Source: Pseudomonas asgharzadehiana
GTDB lineage: Bacteria; Pseudomonadota; Gammaproteobacteria; Pseudomonadales; Pseudomonadaceae
DNA length: 64,000 nucleotides
Direction: 5' to 3'
Assembly: GCF_019139815.1 (NCBI RefSeq)
Contig: NZ_CP077079.1
Location: 4,402,001-4,466,000 of the forward strand
The notes beneath the pieces were generated by a model, which was not told the origin of the DNA, did no database searches, and saw only the letters and a program-made list of their open reading frames with translations. Below, piece after piece: positions 27,614-36,428 of this stretch. Made by a program: the position numbers and the translations under genes. Each line of letters begins with the position of its first letter. The stretch's first letter is position 1.

Positions 27614-29362
27614 ATGAAACCTAACGCCGCGGCGTATAGCCAACGCTTGCTCAAAGGCCAGGCCCCCACTTACGAACGCCTGCAGGCGCGCCTGGCCGAA
27701 GACGGCAGCGCGTTGGCCGCCGAACCGATTGCCGTGCATTGCGGCTGGGGCCGGTTGTTGATCGGCCATACCTTCCCCGACCCGGCCAGCCTGGCGGGGG
27801 AACTGCTGAATGAACAGCCCGGCGAACGCGACATCGCACTGTACGTGGCCGCGCCCCAGCAGATCCTCGGGATTGACCCGCAGCAATTGTTTCTCGACCC
27901 CTCCGACACCTTGCGCCTGTGGTTCAGCGACTATCGCCCGGCCACCCGTGTGTTTCGCGGCTTTCGTATCCGCCGGGTACAGAGCGAAGCCGACTGGCAG
28001 GCGGTGAACCAGTTGTATCAAGGGCGCGGCATGTTGCCGGTCGACGCCGAACGCCTCACGCCGCGTCATCAGGGTGGCCCGGTGTATTGGCTGGCGGAGG
28101 ACGAAGACAGCGGCGCGGTGATCGGCAGCGTGATGGGGCTCAACCACCAGAAAGCCTTTCACGACCCGGAAAACGGTTGCAGCCTGTGGTGCCTGGCCGT
28201 CGACCCGCTATGCGCGCGCCCCGGCGTCGGCGAAGTGCTGGTGCGTCACTTGGTGGAGCACTTTATGAGCCGTGGCTTGAGCTACCTGGACCTGTCGGTG
28301 CTGCACGATAACCGTCAGGCCAAGGGGCTTTATGCCAAGCTCGGTTTCCGTGCGCTGACCACGTTTGCGATCAAGCACAAGAACGGCATCAACCAGCCGC
28401 TGTTTCTCGGCCCTGGGCCGCAGGCGGGGTTCAACCCGTATGCGCGGATCATCGTTGAAGAAGCCCACCGACGCGGTATCGATGTGCAGGTGGATGATGC
28501 CGATGCCGGTTTGTTCACCCTCAGCCATGGCGGGCGCCGCGTGCGCTGCCGTGAGTCACTGAGCGACCTGACCAGCGCCATCAGCATGACCCTGTGCCAG
28601 GACAAGAGCCTGACCCACAAGGTGCTCAAGGCCGCCGGTTTGCAGTTGCCGTCGCAGCAATTGGCGGGCAGTGCCGACGAGAACCTGGAGTTCCTCGACG
28701 AGCACCAGCGCGTGGTGGTCAAGCCGCTGGATGGCGAGCAGGGCCAAGGCGTGGCGGTGGACCTGCAGACCATCGAAGAGGTGCAGCAGGCAATCGAAAA
28801 CGCGCGCCAGTTCGACAGCCGCGTACTGCTGGAGAGCTTTCATGAAGGCCTAGACTTGCGCATCCTGGTGATCGGCTTCGAGGTGGTTGCCGCCGCGATT
28901 CGCCGCCCCGCCGAGGTGACCGGTGACGGCCAGCACTCCATCCGCGCCCTGATCGAGGCCCAAAGCCGTCGCCGTCAGGCCGCCACCGACGGCGAAAGCA
29001 AAATCCCCCTGGACGCCGAAACCGAACGCACCCTTGCCGCCGCAGGCTACGACTACAGCAGCGTCCTGCCCCGTGGCCTAACCCTGGCGGTACGCCGTAC
29101 CGCCAACCTGCACACCGGCGGTTGCCTGGAAGATGTCACCGCGATCCTGCATCCCACGCTCAAGGACGCCGCCGTGCGCGCCGCCCGCGCCCTGGACATC
29201 CCCATGGTGGGCCTGGACCTGCTGGTGCCCGCCGCCGATCAACCAGAGTACGTATTTATCGAGGCCAACGAACGGGCCGGCCTGGCCAACCATGAACCGC
29301 AGCCCACCGCGCAAAAGTTTGTGGACCTGCTGTTTCCACACAGCCAACCGGCCGCCCAATGA
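27614..29362 (+). CDS. ngg: N-acetylglutaminylglutamine synthetase (GNAT plus ATP-grasp)
   Basis: 582 residues. The first part holds a GNAT acetyltransferase fold (FRIRRVQSEADWQAVNQLYQ; LWCLAVDPLCARPGVGEVLV; LHDNRQAKGLYAKLGFRA, about residues 115-250). The second part (about 300-582) is an ATP-grasp ligase: LTHKVLKAAGLQLPS, RVVVKPLDGEQGQGVAVDLQ, RVLLESFHEGLDLRILVIG and FIEANERAGLANHE. It joins acetylation with glutamine-glutamine ligation to form the NAGGN precursor. Second gene of a three-gene operon. The symbol is used for this cluster in the literature as I recall; naming of the two genes varies. Confidence 0.88.
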   Translation: MKPNAAAYSQRLLKGQAPTYERLQARLAEDGSALAAEPIAVHCGWGRLLIGHTFPDPASLAGELLNEQPGERDIALYVAAPQQILGIDPQQLFLDPSDTLRLWFSDYRPATRVFRGFRIRRVQSEADWQAVNQLYQGRGMLPVDAERLTPRHQGGPVYWLAEDEDSGAVIGSVMGLNHQKAFHDPENGCSLWCLAVDPLCARPGVGEVLVRHLVEHFMSRGLSYLDLSVLHDNRQAKGLYAKLGFRALTTFAIKHKNGINQPLFLGPGPQAGFNPYARIIVEEAHRRGIDVQVDDADAGLFTLSHGGRRVRCRESLSDLTSAISMTLCQDKSLTHKVLKAAGLQLPSQQLAGSADENLEFLDEHQRVVVKPLDGEQGQGVAVDLQTIEEVQQAIENARQFDSRVLLESFHEGLDLRILVIGFEVVAAAIRRPAEVTGDGQHSIRALIEAQSRRRQAATDGESKIPLDAETERTLAAAGYDYSSVLPRGLTLAVRRTANLHTGGCLEDVTAILHPTLKDAAVRAARALDIPMVGLDLLVPAADQPEYVFIEANERAGLANHEPQPTAQKFVDLLFPHSQPAAQ

Positions 29363-29393
29363 CCTGAGCACGCTTATCTCATCAGGAATTTTT

Positions 29394-30578
29394 ATGACTC
29401 GAACCATTCCCGAACCTGATCTCAACTACCTGCAAAAAGTCCTGCTGGAAATGCTCGCCATTCCCAGCCCTACCGGGTTCACCGATACCATCGTGCGCTA
29501 CGTCGCCGAGCGTTTGGAAGAACTCGGCATCCCGTTTGAAATGACCCGGCGCGGCACCATCCGCGCGACGCTCAAGGGCCAGAAAAACAGCCCGGACCGC
29601 GCCGTCTCCGCGCACCTGGACACCATCGGTGCCGCCGTGCGCGCAATCAAGGACAACGGCCGCCTGACACTTGCCCCCGTAGGCTGCTGGTCGAGCCGCT
29701 TTGCCGAAGGCAGCCGCGTCAGCCTGTTCACCGACAACGGCGTGATCCGTGGCAGCGTACTGCCGCTGATGGCCTCCGGGCATGCGTTCAACACCGCCGT
29801 GGATGAAATGCCGGTGAGTTGGGACCATGTGGAACTGCGCCTGGACGCCTACTGCGCCACCCGCGCCGATTGCGACTCGCTGGGCATCAGCGTCGGCGAC
29901 TACGTGGCCTTCGACCCCTTGCCCGAGTTCACCGAGAGTGGGCATATCAGCGCACGCCACCTGGACGACAAAGCCGGCGTCGCTGCCCTGCTCGCTGCGC
30001 TCAAGGCGATTGTCGACAGTGGCGAACCCCTGCTGATCGACTGTCACCCGCTGTTCACCATTACCGAGGAAACCGGCAGCGGTGCCGCAGCCGCGCTGCC
30101 GTGGGATGTGAGTGAGTTCGTCGGCATCGATATCGCCCCGGTCGCGCCCGGCCAGCACTCCAGTGAGCATGCGGTGAGCGTGGCGATGCAGGATTCCGGC
30201 GGGCCCTACGACTATCACCTGTCGCGTCATTTACTGCGCCTGGCCGCGGACAATGACCTACCGGTGCGCCGCGACCTGTTCCGCTATTACTTCAGCGATG
30301 CGCATTCCGCCGTGACCGCCGGCCACGACATTCGCACCGCGCTGCTGGCGTTCGGTTGCGACGCGACCCACGGTTACGAGCGCACCCATATCGACAGCCT
30401 GGCCGCGCTGAGCCGCCTGTTGGGCGCGTATATCCTCAGCCCGCCGGTGTTTGCCAGCGACGCGCAGCCGGCCCAGGGCTCACTGGACCGCTTCAGTCAC
30501 CAGTTGGAACATGAGACGCAGATGGAGAGCGACACGCGTGTGCCGCCGGTGGACAGCCTGGTCGGCCACAAGTCCTGA
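29394..30578 (+). CDS. M42-type osmoprotectant NAGGN system peptidase
   Basis: 394 residues from the ATG at 29394 (MTRTIPEPDLNYLQKVLLEM), since the open frame upstream lies inside the previous gene. Metallopeptidase of the M42/M20-like group: SAHLDTIGA (metal His/Asp), ARHLDDKAGVAALLAAL (bridging Asp), ITEETGSGAAAAL (catalytic Glu pair), VGIDIAPVAPGQ and YFSDAHSAVTAG. It always travels with the NAGGN genes; it may recycle the osmolyte or process a precursor. Follows the synthetase by 31 bp. Confidence 0.9.
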   Translation: MTRTIPEPDLNYLQKVLLEMLAIPSPTGFTDTIVRYVAERLEELGIPFEMTRRGTIRATLKGQKNSPDRAVSAHLDTIGAAVRAIKDNGRLTLAPVGCWSSRFAEGSRVSLFTDNGVIRGSVLPLMASGHAFNTAVDEMPVSWDHVELRLDAYCATRADCDSLGISVGDYVAFDPLPEFTESGHISARHLDDKAGVAALLAALKAIVDSGEPLLIDCHPLFTITEETGSGAAAALPWDVSEFVGIDIAPVAPGQHSSEHAVSVAMQDSGGPYDYHLSRHLLRLAADNDLPVRRDLFRYYFSDAHSAVTAGHDIRTALLAFGCDATHGYERTHIDSLAALSRLLGAYILSPPVFASDAQPAQGSLDRFSHQLEHETQMESDTRVPPVDSLVGHKS

Positions 30579-30637
30579 CGCTGGTCAGCAAGGCCCCGGC
30601 GCAGTAGCATCGCCGGGACCTGACACCTGAGGCTTGT

Positions 30638-30865
30638 ATGCTGATTCCCTACGACGCACTTGAAGTCGACACCCTGACCCGCCTGATCGAGGACTTCGTC
30701 ACCCGCGACGGCACCGACAACGGCGACGACACGCCCTTGGAAACCCGTGTACTGCGTGTGCGCCAGGCGCTGACCAAAGGCCAGGCGCTGATCGTGTTCG
30801 ACCCCGAAAGCGAACAATGCCAATTGATGCTCAAGCATGACGTGCCCAAGCATCTGTTCGACTGA
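30638..30865 (+). CDS. YheU family protein (UPF0270)
   Basis: 75 residues: MLIPYDALEVDTLTRLIEDF, VTRDGTDNGDDTPLETRVLR, then QALTKGQALIVFDPESEQC. This is the compact UPF0270/YheU fold; function unknown. GAGG stands 6 bp before the ATG. Convergent with csrA, 7 bp between stops. Confidence 0.9.
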   Translation: MLIPYDALEVDTLTRLIEDFVTRDGTDNGDDTPLETRVLRVRQALTKGQALIVFDPESEQCQLMLKHDVPKHLFD

Positions 30866-30872
30866 GGGCGTT

Positions 30873-31070
30873 CTAGAGTTGGATGACGGGTTGGGCAGAC
30901 GGCGTCTGGCGTTCTAGGATCTTGCGGTAGACCTCGGCACGATGTACGTGCACGCCAGGCGGCGCTTGGATGCCGAGTTTCACTTGGTTGCCCTTCAGTT
31001 CGAGGATATGCACGGTGATGTCATCACCGATGGAGATGATTTCGCCTACGGCGCGGCTTAAAACCAGCAT
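30873..31070 (-). CDS. csrA: Carbon storage regulator, CsrA/RsmA family paralogue
   Basis: 65 residues: [40 protein letters not shown] and [16 protein letters not shown], with the conserved VHR..VY segment whose Arg binds GGA in RNA. CsrA dimers block or stabilise mRNAs under Gac/Rsm control. The sequence departs from RsmA and RsmE as I remember them ([10 protein letters not shown] instead of LILTR), so it is likely one of the additional fluorescent-Pseudomonas copies, perhaps RsmI; the exact paralogue is not certain. Confidence 0.92.
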   Translation of the reverse strand: MLVLSRAVGEIISIGDDITVHILELKGNQVKLGIQAPPGVHVHRAEVYRKILERQTPSAQPVIQL

Positions 31071-31197
31071 GGCGGTGGACCTTTTGGAGTGACAGGACCC
31101 CGACCATGCGCGCTGAGGATGGAGGCTTCAATGGCTCGCGGCGAAATCAGGCAACACCTACGGATGCAGGTAATTTGCCTGACAGACCGCTGCCGAA

Positions 31198-32013
31198 TCA
31201 GCCCTTAACTGCCTGCGCCTTGGCGCGCATTTTGTCGGCCATGGTGGTCATTTCGTCGTACAGCAACTGCGGGTTCTTCTGCTTCAACGCCCACGCCATC
31301 CGGCCCTGCTCGTGGGGCAGGATCATGAATTCGCCCTGTGCCACGCGCTGATAAATGTAATCGGCAATATCCGCCGCCGAGATCGGCGAACTTTCCAGCA
31401 GTTTGCCCACTTGGGCTTTCATGGCGGGGGTCGGCCCACGGAACGAGTCCAGCAGGTTGGTCTGGAAGAACGACGGGCACACCACATGCACGCCGACCTC
31501 CTGCTGCTTGAGCTCCACCAGCAAACTCTCCGACAACGCCACGACGCCAGCCTTGGCCACGTTGTAGTTGCTCATGGCCGGCCCTTGCATCAGCGCCGCC
31601 ATGGAGGCGATGTTGATGATACGGCCCTTGCTCTTTTCCAGCAGCGGCAGGAATGCCTTGCAGCCCTTGACCACGCCCATCAGGTTGATTGCGATCTGCC
31701 AATCCCAATCTTCCAGGGACAACTCGGCGAAAAAGCCCCCCGAGGCCACGCCGGCATTGTTGACGATCACATCGATACCCCCGAGCTTGACCTCGCAGGC
31801 CTGGGCAAACGCGGTGAGCTGGCTGTAGTCACGTACGTCGCAGCGCTGGATAAACCCGTCGCCACCGGCCTCACGCACCCGCTTCAGGGTTTCCTGCAAG
31901 CCGGGCTCACTGACATCCGACAAGGCCAATTGCCAACCCTCGCGAGCCCAGCGCAGAGCGATTTCGCGACCCAGGCCGGACCCGGCGCCAGTGATCATCA
32001 TGCGATTTTGCAT
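31198..32013 (-). CDS. SDR family oxidoreductase
   Basis: 271 residues. Classical short-chain dehydrogenase: nucleotide loop TGAGSGLGREIALRWAREGW near residues 7-26, CDVRDYSQ, NNAGVASGG (NNAG motif), and the catalytic Ser-Tyr-Lys region IINIASMAALMQGPAMSNYNVAKAG (Y-x-x-x-K as YNVAK). NAD(P)-dependent; substrate unknown. The C-terminus (QKNPQLLYDEMTTMADKMRA) is typical of a group of Pseudomonas SDRs. Single gene, divergent from the DUF3309 gene. Confidence 0.9.
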   Translation of the reverse strand: MQNRMMITGAGSGLGREIALRWAREGWQLALSDVSEPGLQETLKRVREAGGDGFIQRCDVRDYSQLTAFAQACEVKLGGIDVIVNNAGVASGGFFAELSLEDWDWQIAINLMGVVKGCKAFLPLLEKSKGRIINIASMAALMQGPAMSNYNVAKAGVVALSESLLVELKQQEVGVHVVCPSFFQTNLLDSFRGPTPAMKAQVGKLLESSPISAADIADYIYQRVAQGEFMILPHEQGRMAWALKQKNPQLLYDEMTTMADKMRAKAQAVKG

Positions 32014-32340
32014 AGGAAGTAGCCTTGTGGTTCACAGAAGAAGTGATCGGCAGTGTAGCGAAGGTTTTTCCCGTACCCACGCACCATCAGAATGATGAAT
32101 GCCCCAGGCAAACCGAAGGCCGGGTCGGATGCCCGCGCGAGGCCTAAGTTCAATCTTTTTTGACTAACGAGGCGTACGGACGCGTGCGTTAAAAGAAATA
32201 AGCGAGCGATCGAAATGCTTTAAAAAAACTTGGAATTTTCTTTGAAGTGACAGAGTCGGAGTTATTAAGGCGTCCGTCATTAAGTGCCGGGCCTATCGTT
32301 AATAACCGGTCTTTGCAGAAAGCCAATAAGGAAAAAAAAC
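32014..32340. other. Intergenic region, SDR / DUF3309
   Basis: 327 bp separating two divergent genes. The part nearest the DUF3309 gene (32195-32280) is A/T rich, consistent with promoters, but no -35/-10 pair or operator could be named. AAGGAAAA is the ribosome site for the DUF3309 gene. Confidence 0.4.
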
Positions 32341-32493
32341 ATGAGCCTGATTCTGATCATTATCTTGATCCTGCTGCTGGTCGGTGGCCTGCCAGTGTTC
32401 CCTCACTCGCGTAACTGGGGTTATGGCCCGTCGGGCATCCTCGGGGTTGTGCTGGTGGTACTGCTGGTGCTGTTGTTGCTCGGTCGGATATAA
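32341..32493 (+). CDS. DUF3309 family small membrane protein
   Basis: 50 residues from the ATG at 32341 preceded by AAGGAAAAAA. Two hydrophobic helices (SLILIIILILLLVGGLPVFP; GILGVVLVVLLVLLLLGRI) joined by HSRNWGYGPSG, the hallmark of DUF3309. Inner-membrane, function unknown; members are often stress-induced. Followed by a strong terminator. A GTG or other start further upstream would only add an unlikely leader. Confidence 0.88.
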   Translation: MSLILIIILILLLVGGLPVFPHSRNWGYGPSGILGVVLVVLLVLLLLGRI

Positions 32494-32503
32494 ACGCCGG
32501 ATA

Positions 32504-32533
32504 AAAAAAGAGGCCTTCACAGGCCTCTTTTTT
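32504..32533. terminator. Bidirectional rho-independent terminator
   Basis: AAAAAAGAGGCCT TCAC AGGCCTCTTTTTT, a 13-bp symmetric stem with T-tracts in both directions. It serves the DUF3309 gene and the convergent sulfatase gene. Confidence 0.93.
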
Positions 32534-32545
32534 ATTGCCGGTTAG

Positions 32546-34633
32546 TTAGTCCGGCTTGCCGTCAACCACACCGGCGGTGTTGTTCAACAGGCTCTTGGTG
32601 GCCGTTTGCAGGAACGATTCAAGTTTCTGCTTGAGTGCCGCCTCGTCCGGCGAGTCGGGGATCACTTTACCGCTCGGGTTGGCGCCCAATTCGTATTCCC
32701 ACAACTTCGGCGGCATCTCCTTGGGCAGTACCAGAATGCGCTCGGCGGTGACCAGCGCCACCGTCTGATCGCTGCCCGATGGCTTGATCACGCCGAAGCC
32801 CTTGTCGCCTTCCGGCAGGTTCAGCAGGTCGCGACCCCAGCACTGGTGCAGCGTGTCGCCACCGAGGCGGCCCATGATGGTCGGCACGATGTCGATCTGG
32901 GTGCCCACGGTGTGGTCGCGCTCGCCGAACTTCTCCTGCATGCCGGGTGCGATCATCAGCATCGGCACGTTGAAGCGGCCCAGGTCCATCTCGGTGATCT
33001 GCTGTTCGTTGCCGAAGCCGTGGTCGCCCACGATCACAAACAGGGTTTCCTTGAAGTACGGCTCTTTGCGGGCCTTTTCAAAGAACTGGCCCAGGGCCCA
33101 ATCGGAGTAGCGCATGGCCGTCAAATGCTCGTTGAGGCTGCCACGGTCTGTGACTTTCTCGACCGGCAACGGCGTCGGCAATGCGTACGGCGTATGGTTG
33201 GACAGGGTTTGCAGCAGTGCGTAGAACGGCTTGCCGCCCTCACGCGCCTTCAACTCTTCCAGGCCGCGGTTGAACATGTCCTGGTCGGACACGCCCCACG
33301 TCGGGTCGGAGAACACCGGGTTGACGAAGTCGTTGCGACCAATGAAGTTGGTCATGCCCTGGTTGCTGAAGAAACCCGACTGGTTGTCCCAGGCGAAATC
33401 GCCGTTGTAGACATACACGTCGTCAAACTTGCGGGCACTGAGCAACTGCGGCAGGCCCGACAGCTTGTGGCTGCCTTCCGGGGTCTGCATCAGGTATTCG
33501 AAGCCCGGCAGGTTCGGGAAGCAGGCCATGGTGGCGAACATGCCCTGGTGGGTGTGGGTACCGTTGGAGAAGAAGCGGTCGAACAGCAGGCCCTCCTTGG
33601 ACAGTTTGTCGAAATACGGCGTGATGTTGCCCGGCCGGCCCAAGGCGCCCACCGAGTGACCGGCGAAGCTTTCCATCAGGATCACGACCACGTTCTTGAT
33701 CGGCAGGGTCTTCTCGGCCGGTGGCATGTAGTCACGGCGCACGGCGGCGGTATCGGTGTCTACCAGCTTTTCTTGCGGCAGCACCAGCATGTCACGCACG
33801 GTCTGGGTGGCCAGCGGCTGGTCCAGGGTAGCCTTCCAGATGTTGGAACGGTCTTCACCGAACCGCGCCTTGGCCGCCGCGATCAGCGACAAGGTGCCAT
33901 TGAGGCCCAACTGGTTGGCGAAGTTCGAATCGGTGGTGTACACATCGCCCCAACGCAGCGGCGGGCCTTGGCGCAGGGTGCCACGGGCGGCGACCACGGC
34001 GATCAGCAGGCAGACCACGAATACCGCGATGCGCGAGTACCACGGGGCCACCTGGCGGGTGCCGATGCTGCCGCCGCTGAACGGCCCGCGTGGGCGCGTG
34101 GCGCGGTCGGCGCCTTTGAACGCCATGCTCAGGATCAGCGTGCCCACGGCCCAGGCCAGCAGGTAGCGCACCACTGGGAAACCGTACCAGAGCATGCTCA
34201 TGACGGTTTTCGGGTCTTCCTTTACGTACTGGAAGACCAGCCCGTTGAGGCGCTGGTGGAACTCGCGGTAGAAGTCCATCTCCATCAAGCCCAGGAACAG
34301 GGCGATGCTGGATGCAATAGTCAGCCAGAAACGGAAGAACCCCCGCGCGGCCATGGCGCGTACGCTGAACAATGCCAGCAGCAACGGGATAAGCAGGTAC
34401 ACCACCAGGCGGATATCCAGGCGCAGGCCGTTGGCGAACGCTTCAAGGAAGGTCGAGGCCGGCGTGTCGAGGATCATCTCGCGGTTGTATACCAGCAGCG
34501 CCAGGCGCAGCAGGGAGAGCATCACCATCATGACCAGTGCGCAGAGCAGCGTGTACGCCAGATGGGATTTGACGGTCGGTTGCAGCAGGCGATTAGAAGC
34601 TCGCTGCTGACTCAGGGCGTCCGGGTTTGCCAT
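32546..34633 (-). CDS. LTA synthase family sulfatase-like transferase
   Basis: 695 residues. Five N-terminal membrane helices (about residues 28-200) precede a periplasmic sulfatase/LtaS-type domain: NVVVILMESFAGHS near 313-326 (metal Glu), SNGTHTHQGMFATM near 355-368 with the nucleophilic Thr, and VIVGDHGFGN near 531. Such enzymes move phosphoglycerol or phosphoethanolamine groups onto envelope glycans; in Gram-negatives OpgB-like modification of periplasmic glucans is a likely role. Substrate is inferred only from family. Confidence 0.9.
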   Translation of the reverse strand: MANPDALSQQRASNRLLQPTVKSHLAYTLLCALVMMVMLSLLRLALLVYNREMILDTPASTFLEAFANGLRLDIRLVVYLLIPLLLALFSVRAMAARGFFRFWLTIASSIALFLGLMEMDFYREFHQRLNGLVFQYVKEDPKTVMSMLWYGFPVVRYLLAWAVGTLILSMAFKGADRATRPRGPFSGGSIGTRQVAPWYSRIAVFVVCLLIAVVAARGTLRQGPPLRWGDVYTTDSNFANQLGLNGTLSLIAAAKARFGEDRSNIWKATLDQPLATQTVRDMLVLPQEKLVDTDTAAVRRDYMPPAEKTLPIKNVVVILMESFAGHSVGALGRPGNITPYFDKLSKEGLLFDRFFSNGTHTHQGMFATMACFPNLPGFEYLMQTPEGSHKLSGLPQLLSARKFDDVYVYNGDFAWDNQSGFFSNQGMTNFIGRNDFVNPVFSDPTWGVSDQDMFNRGLEELKAREGGKPFYALLQTLSNHTPYALPTPLPVEKVTDRGSLNEHLTAMRYSDWALGQFFEKARKEPYFKETLFVIVGDHGFGNEQQITEMDLGRFNVPMLMIAPGMQEKFGERDHTVGTQIDIVPTIMGRLGGDTLHQCWGRDLLNLPEGDKGFGVIKPSGSDQTVALVTAERILVLPKEMPPKLWEYELGANPSGKVIPDSPDEAALKQKLESFLQTATKSLLNNTAGVVDGKPD

Positions 34634-34851
34634 GTCGTTTCAGGACCCATTGGAAGTTTATGTGACGAAATATCGCGGTGGCGCGAATGGTGCCCGATCA
34701 ATCACAGCAAGGCTATTAATTAGTGAACGAGCACCGCTGCGCCACCTTTAATAGCAGGCAGGTAAAGCCGGGGAATTGTCTTGGACGGGGTGTGAAAATT
34801 ATGTGCAGCGAATATTTCGATACATAAATCTATGGAGCACGCCCAAAGCAA
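34634..34851. other. Intergenic region upstream of the sulfatase gene
   Basis: About 220 bp, A/T rich near 34780-34830, presumably carrying the sulfatase promoter on the minus strand. No operator or RNA gene was recognised. Confidence 0.35.
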
Positions 34852-34942
34852 ATGTGGAAGGGGGCTTGCTCCCGATAGCGGTGGATCAGTCAGAACAGCT
34901 GTGACTGATAAACCGTCATCGGCAGCAAGCCCCCTTCCATAT
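34852..34942. repeat. REPIN (inverted pair of REP sequences)
   Basis: Two 25-nt arms in inverted orientation, 34852-34876 and 34918-34942, differ at only two positions (core GGAAGGGGGCTTGCT). Between them lies a second inverted repeat, ATCAGTCA ... TGACTGAT. This is the typical REPIN arrangement of fluorescent pseudomonads, moved by RAYT transposases encoded elsewhere. Confidence 0.88.
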
Positions 34943-34974
34943 TGACTGTGCCCACTCCAGCAGGAGTGAAGCGA

Positions 34975-35166
34975 TCAGATCCGCACGTTACCCCGCGGCC
35001 CGGCAATCGCCCAGATGATCAGGCCAAGTACCGGCAGCAGCAGGATCAGCAGGATCCACAGCACCTTGGCGCCGGTGCTCGCGCCGCTTTTGAATACGTT
35101 GATGATCGCCCAGATATCCAGCGCCAGGATGATCAGCCCGATCAAGCCGTTAAAAGTGGAACCCAT
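34975..35166 (-). CDS. Small membrane protein, PLD nuclease N-terminal (PLDc_N) domain
   Basis: 63 residues from the ATG at 35166, with AGGAGCG before it; an ATG at 35190 has no ribosome site. Two hydrophobic helices, FNGLIGLIILALDIWAIINV and VLWILLILLLPVLGLIIWAI, ending in AGPRG as in PLDc_N modules (cardiolipin synthase leader domains that also occur alone). Inner-membrane protein of unknown role. Confidence 0.85.
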   Translation of the reverse strand: MGSTFNGLIGLIILALDIWAIINVFKSGASTGAKVLWILLILLLPVLGLIIWAIAGPRGNVRI

Positions 35167-35233
35167 GGTGTCGCTCCTAAGTGAGGGCATGCACTTGTAG
35201 GATAGTCAGCCCTGGCAGGGGTTCCGTTTTATT

Positions 35234-35764
35234 TCAGATGTGCACGGCGATCTTCAGCGCTTCCAGGGACGGCTCGGCCTTGATACCCACTTCGGCACAC
35301 AGTTGCAGCACACGCGGCAGGTCGTTACCGAACACCAGCACGGCCTGGATCTCGTCATCCAACAGTTGGCTGAAGTTGAGCAGCACATAGCCACCCTCTT
35401 CGGGGCTAAGCGCACTCATCTGGATCTGGATGCGGTTCAGTGCAGTGAGGTCCTCGGTCTTGGCCAATTGCTTGGGCTTGAGGTTGAACGCCACACCCGG
35501 ACCAAACGACGCGACGATTTGTGCAAACAGGTCGGCATAGGTATCGGCCTGGAACAGCGCGGTGTCCGGCAGGCTACCGACCACCACCCACTCTCCCAGC
35601 GGGATCGGAAAGCTGTCGTCGTAGTTGATGTCCGGGTTGGCCGCCAGGAATGCCGCGGGATCGGCGTAGGCCTGGGCGGCTTCCTCGGCGATGCGCGCCA
35701 CTTCGTCCTCGCCCATGACCCCGGCGCTGATTTTGCTGATGAGTTCGACGAGGGCGGTTTTCAT
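35234..35764 (-). CDS. Conserved hypothetical protein (176 residues)
   Basis: No signal peptide or membrane segment. Acidic, with an N-terminal helical stretch (LVELISKISAGVMGEDEVAR) and a central IPLGEWVVVGSLPDTALFQA. The C-terminal part (LLNFSQLLDDEIQAVLVFGN) suggests an alpha/beta fold. AGGA is placed 6 bp before the ATG and codon use is like that of neighbours, so it is a real gene. Located 41 bp after the ankyrin gene on the same strand and likely cotranscribed. I do not recognise the family. Confidence 0.78.
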   Translation of the reverse strand: MKTALVELISKISAGVMGEDEVARIAEEAAQAYADPAAFLAANPDINYDDSFPIPLGEWVVVGSLPDTALFQADTYADLFAQIVASFGPGVAFNLKPKQLAKTEDLTALNRIQIQMSALSPEEGGYVLLNFSQLLDDEIQAVLVFGNDLPRVLQLCAEVGIKAEPSLEALKIAVHI

Positions 35765-35805
35765 GGGGCAATCCTGTGACGGGCGGGTTTTGGAGGGCGC
35801 GTAGC

Positions 35806-36321
35806 CTACACCAGTTTCTGCAACCGCGCCGCCGTATCCACCGCGCCCATGGTTTGGGCCGCCGCCAGCGCGGTCGCGCCCTGCGCATCGGTGGCCTTGG
35901 GGTCAGCGCCCTGGTCGAGCAGGTAGTCGAGCATTTCGACGCGGTTGAACATGGCCGCCATCATCAAGGCCGTGCGCCCGTCGGATGAAGCCGCTGCCAC
36001 CGGCGTACCGCCTTCGATGAGCGCCTGGACCACAGGCAAATGGCCCTTGAACGCCGCGCCGGCAATCGGCAGTTGGTTCTTGTCATTGGCGATCAGCGGG
36101 TCCGCCTTGAATTCGAGCAGTACTTTTACCGCCTCGGCGTGGCCGTGGTAGGCCGCGAGCATCAACAAGGTATCGCCGTTGTGGTTGCGAAAATTGGCCG
36201 GCAAGCCCTTGGCCAGCAAGGCGGCGAGCATCGCGGCATCGCCTCGGCGGGCCACGTCGAAGACCTGCTCGGCAAATTCGGCGGCTTCGTCTTCGGTCAT
36301 TTGTTTTGGCTGGTCGGACAT
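35806..36321 (-). CDS. Ankyrin repeat protein
   Basis: 171 residues from the ATG at 36321 (AGGAG before it; the frame continues upstream without a ribosome site). Four ankyrin repeats: FDVARRGDAAMLAALLAKG, GDTLLMLAAYHGHAEAVKVL, LPIAGAAFKGHLPVVQALIE and RTALMMAAMFNRVEMLDYLL. A cytosolic protein-binding module without signal peptide. Related Pseudomonas proteins near catalases (AnkB) protect against oxidants but that role is not indicated here. Confidence 0.9.
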   Translation of the reverse strand: MSDQPKQMTEDEAAEFAEQVFDVARRGDAAMLAALLAKGLPANFRNHNGDTLLMLAAYHGHAEAVKVLLEFKADPLIANDKNQLPIAGAAFKGHLPVVQALIEGGTPVAAASSDGRTALMMAAMFNRVEMLDYLLDQGADPKATDAQGATALAAAQTMGAVDTAARLQKLV

Positions 36322-36428
36322 GCGGGGCTCCTGGTGTGGCGACGTCGGGTATTCAATAGAGGCGCCCAGTGTCGCGATGGAGTTCCCACCTGTCATGGCT
36401 TTTTTGTCAAAAGCCGCCATAGGCACAA

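Noticed and set aside
25859..28162. 767-codon open frame antisense to the NAGGN genes
   Set aside because: It spans two well-identified genes on the other strand, has shadow-type composition and matches no family.
31130..31190. Short inverted pair AGGCAA...TTGCCT upstream of csrA as a repeat array or sRNA
   Set aside because: Only one pair of 6-bp arms with a 20-nt spacer, no terminator-like hairpin with T-run and no promoter; not enough for an RNA gene call.
32606..34723. 705-codon open frame antisense to the sulfatase gene
   Set aside because: The minus-strand frame shows clear LtaS-type motifs and membrane helices; the plus-strand product is His/Gln/Arg rich without recognisable domains.
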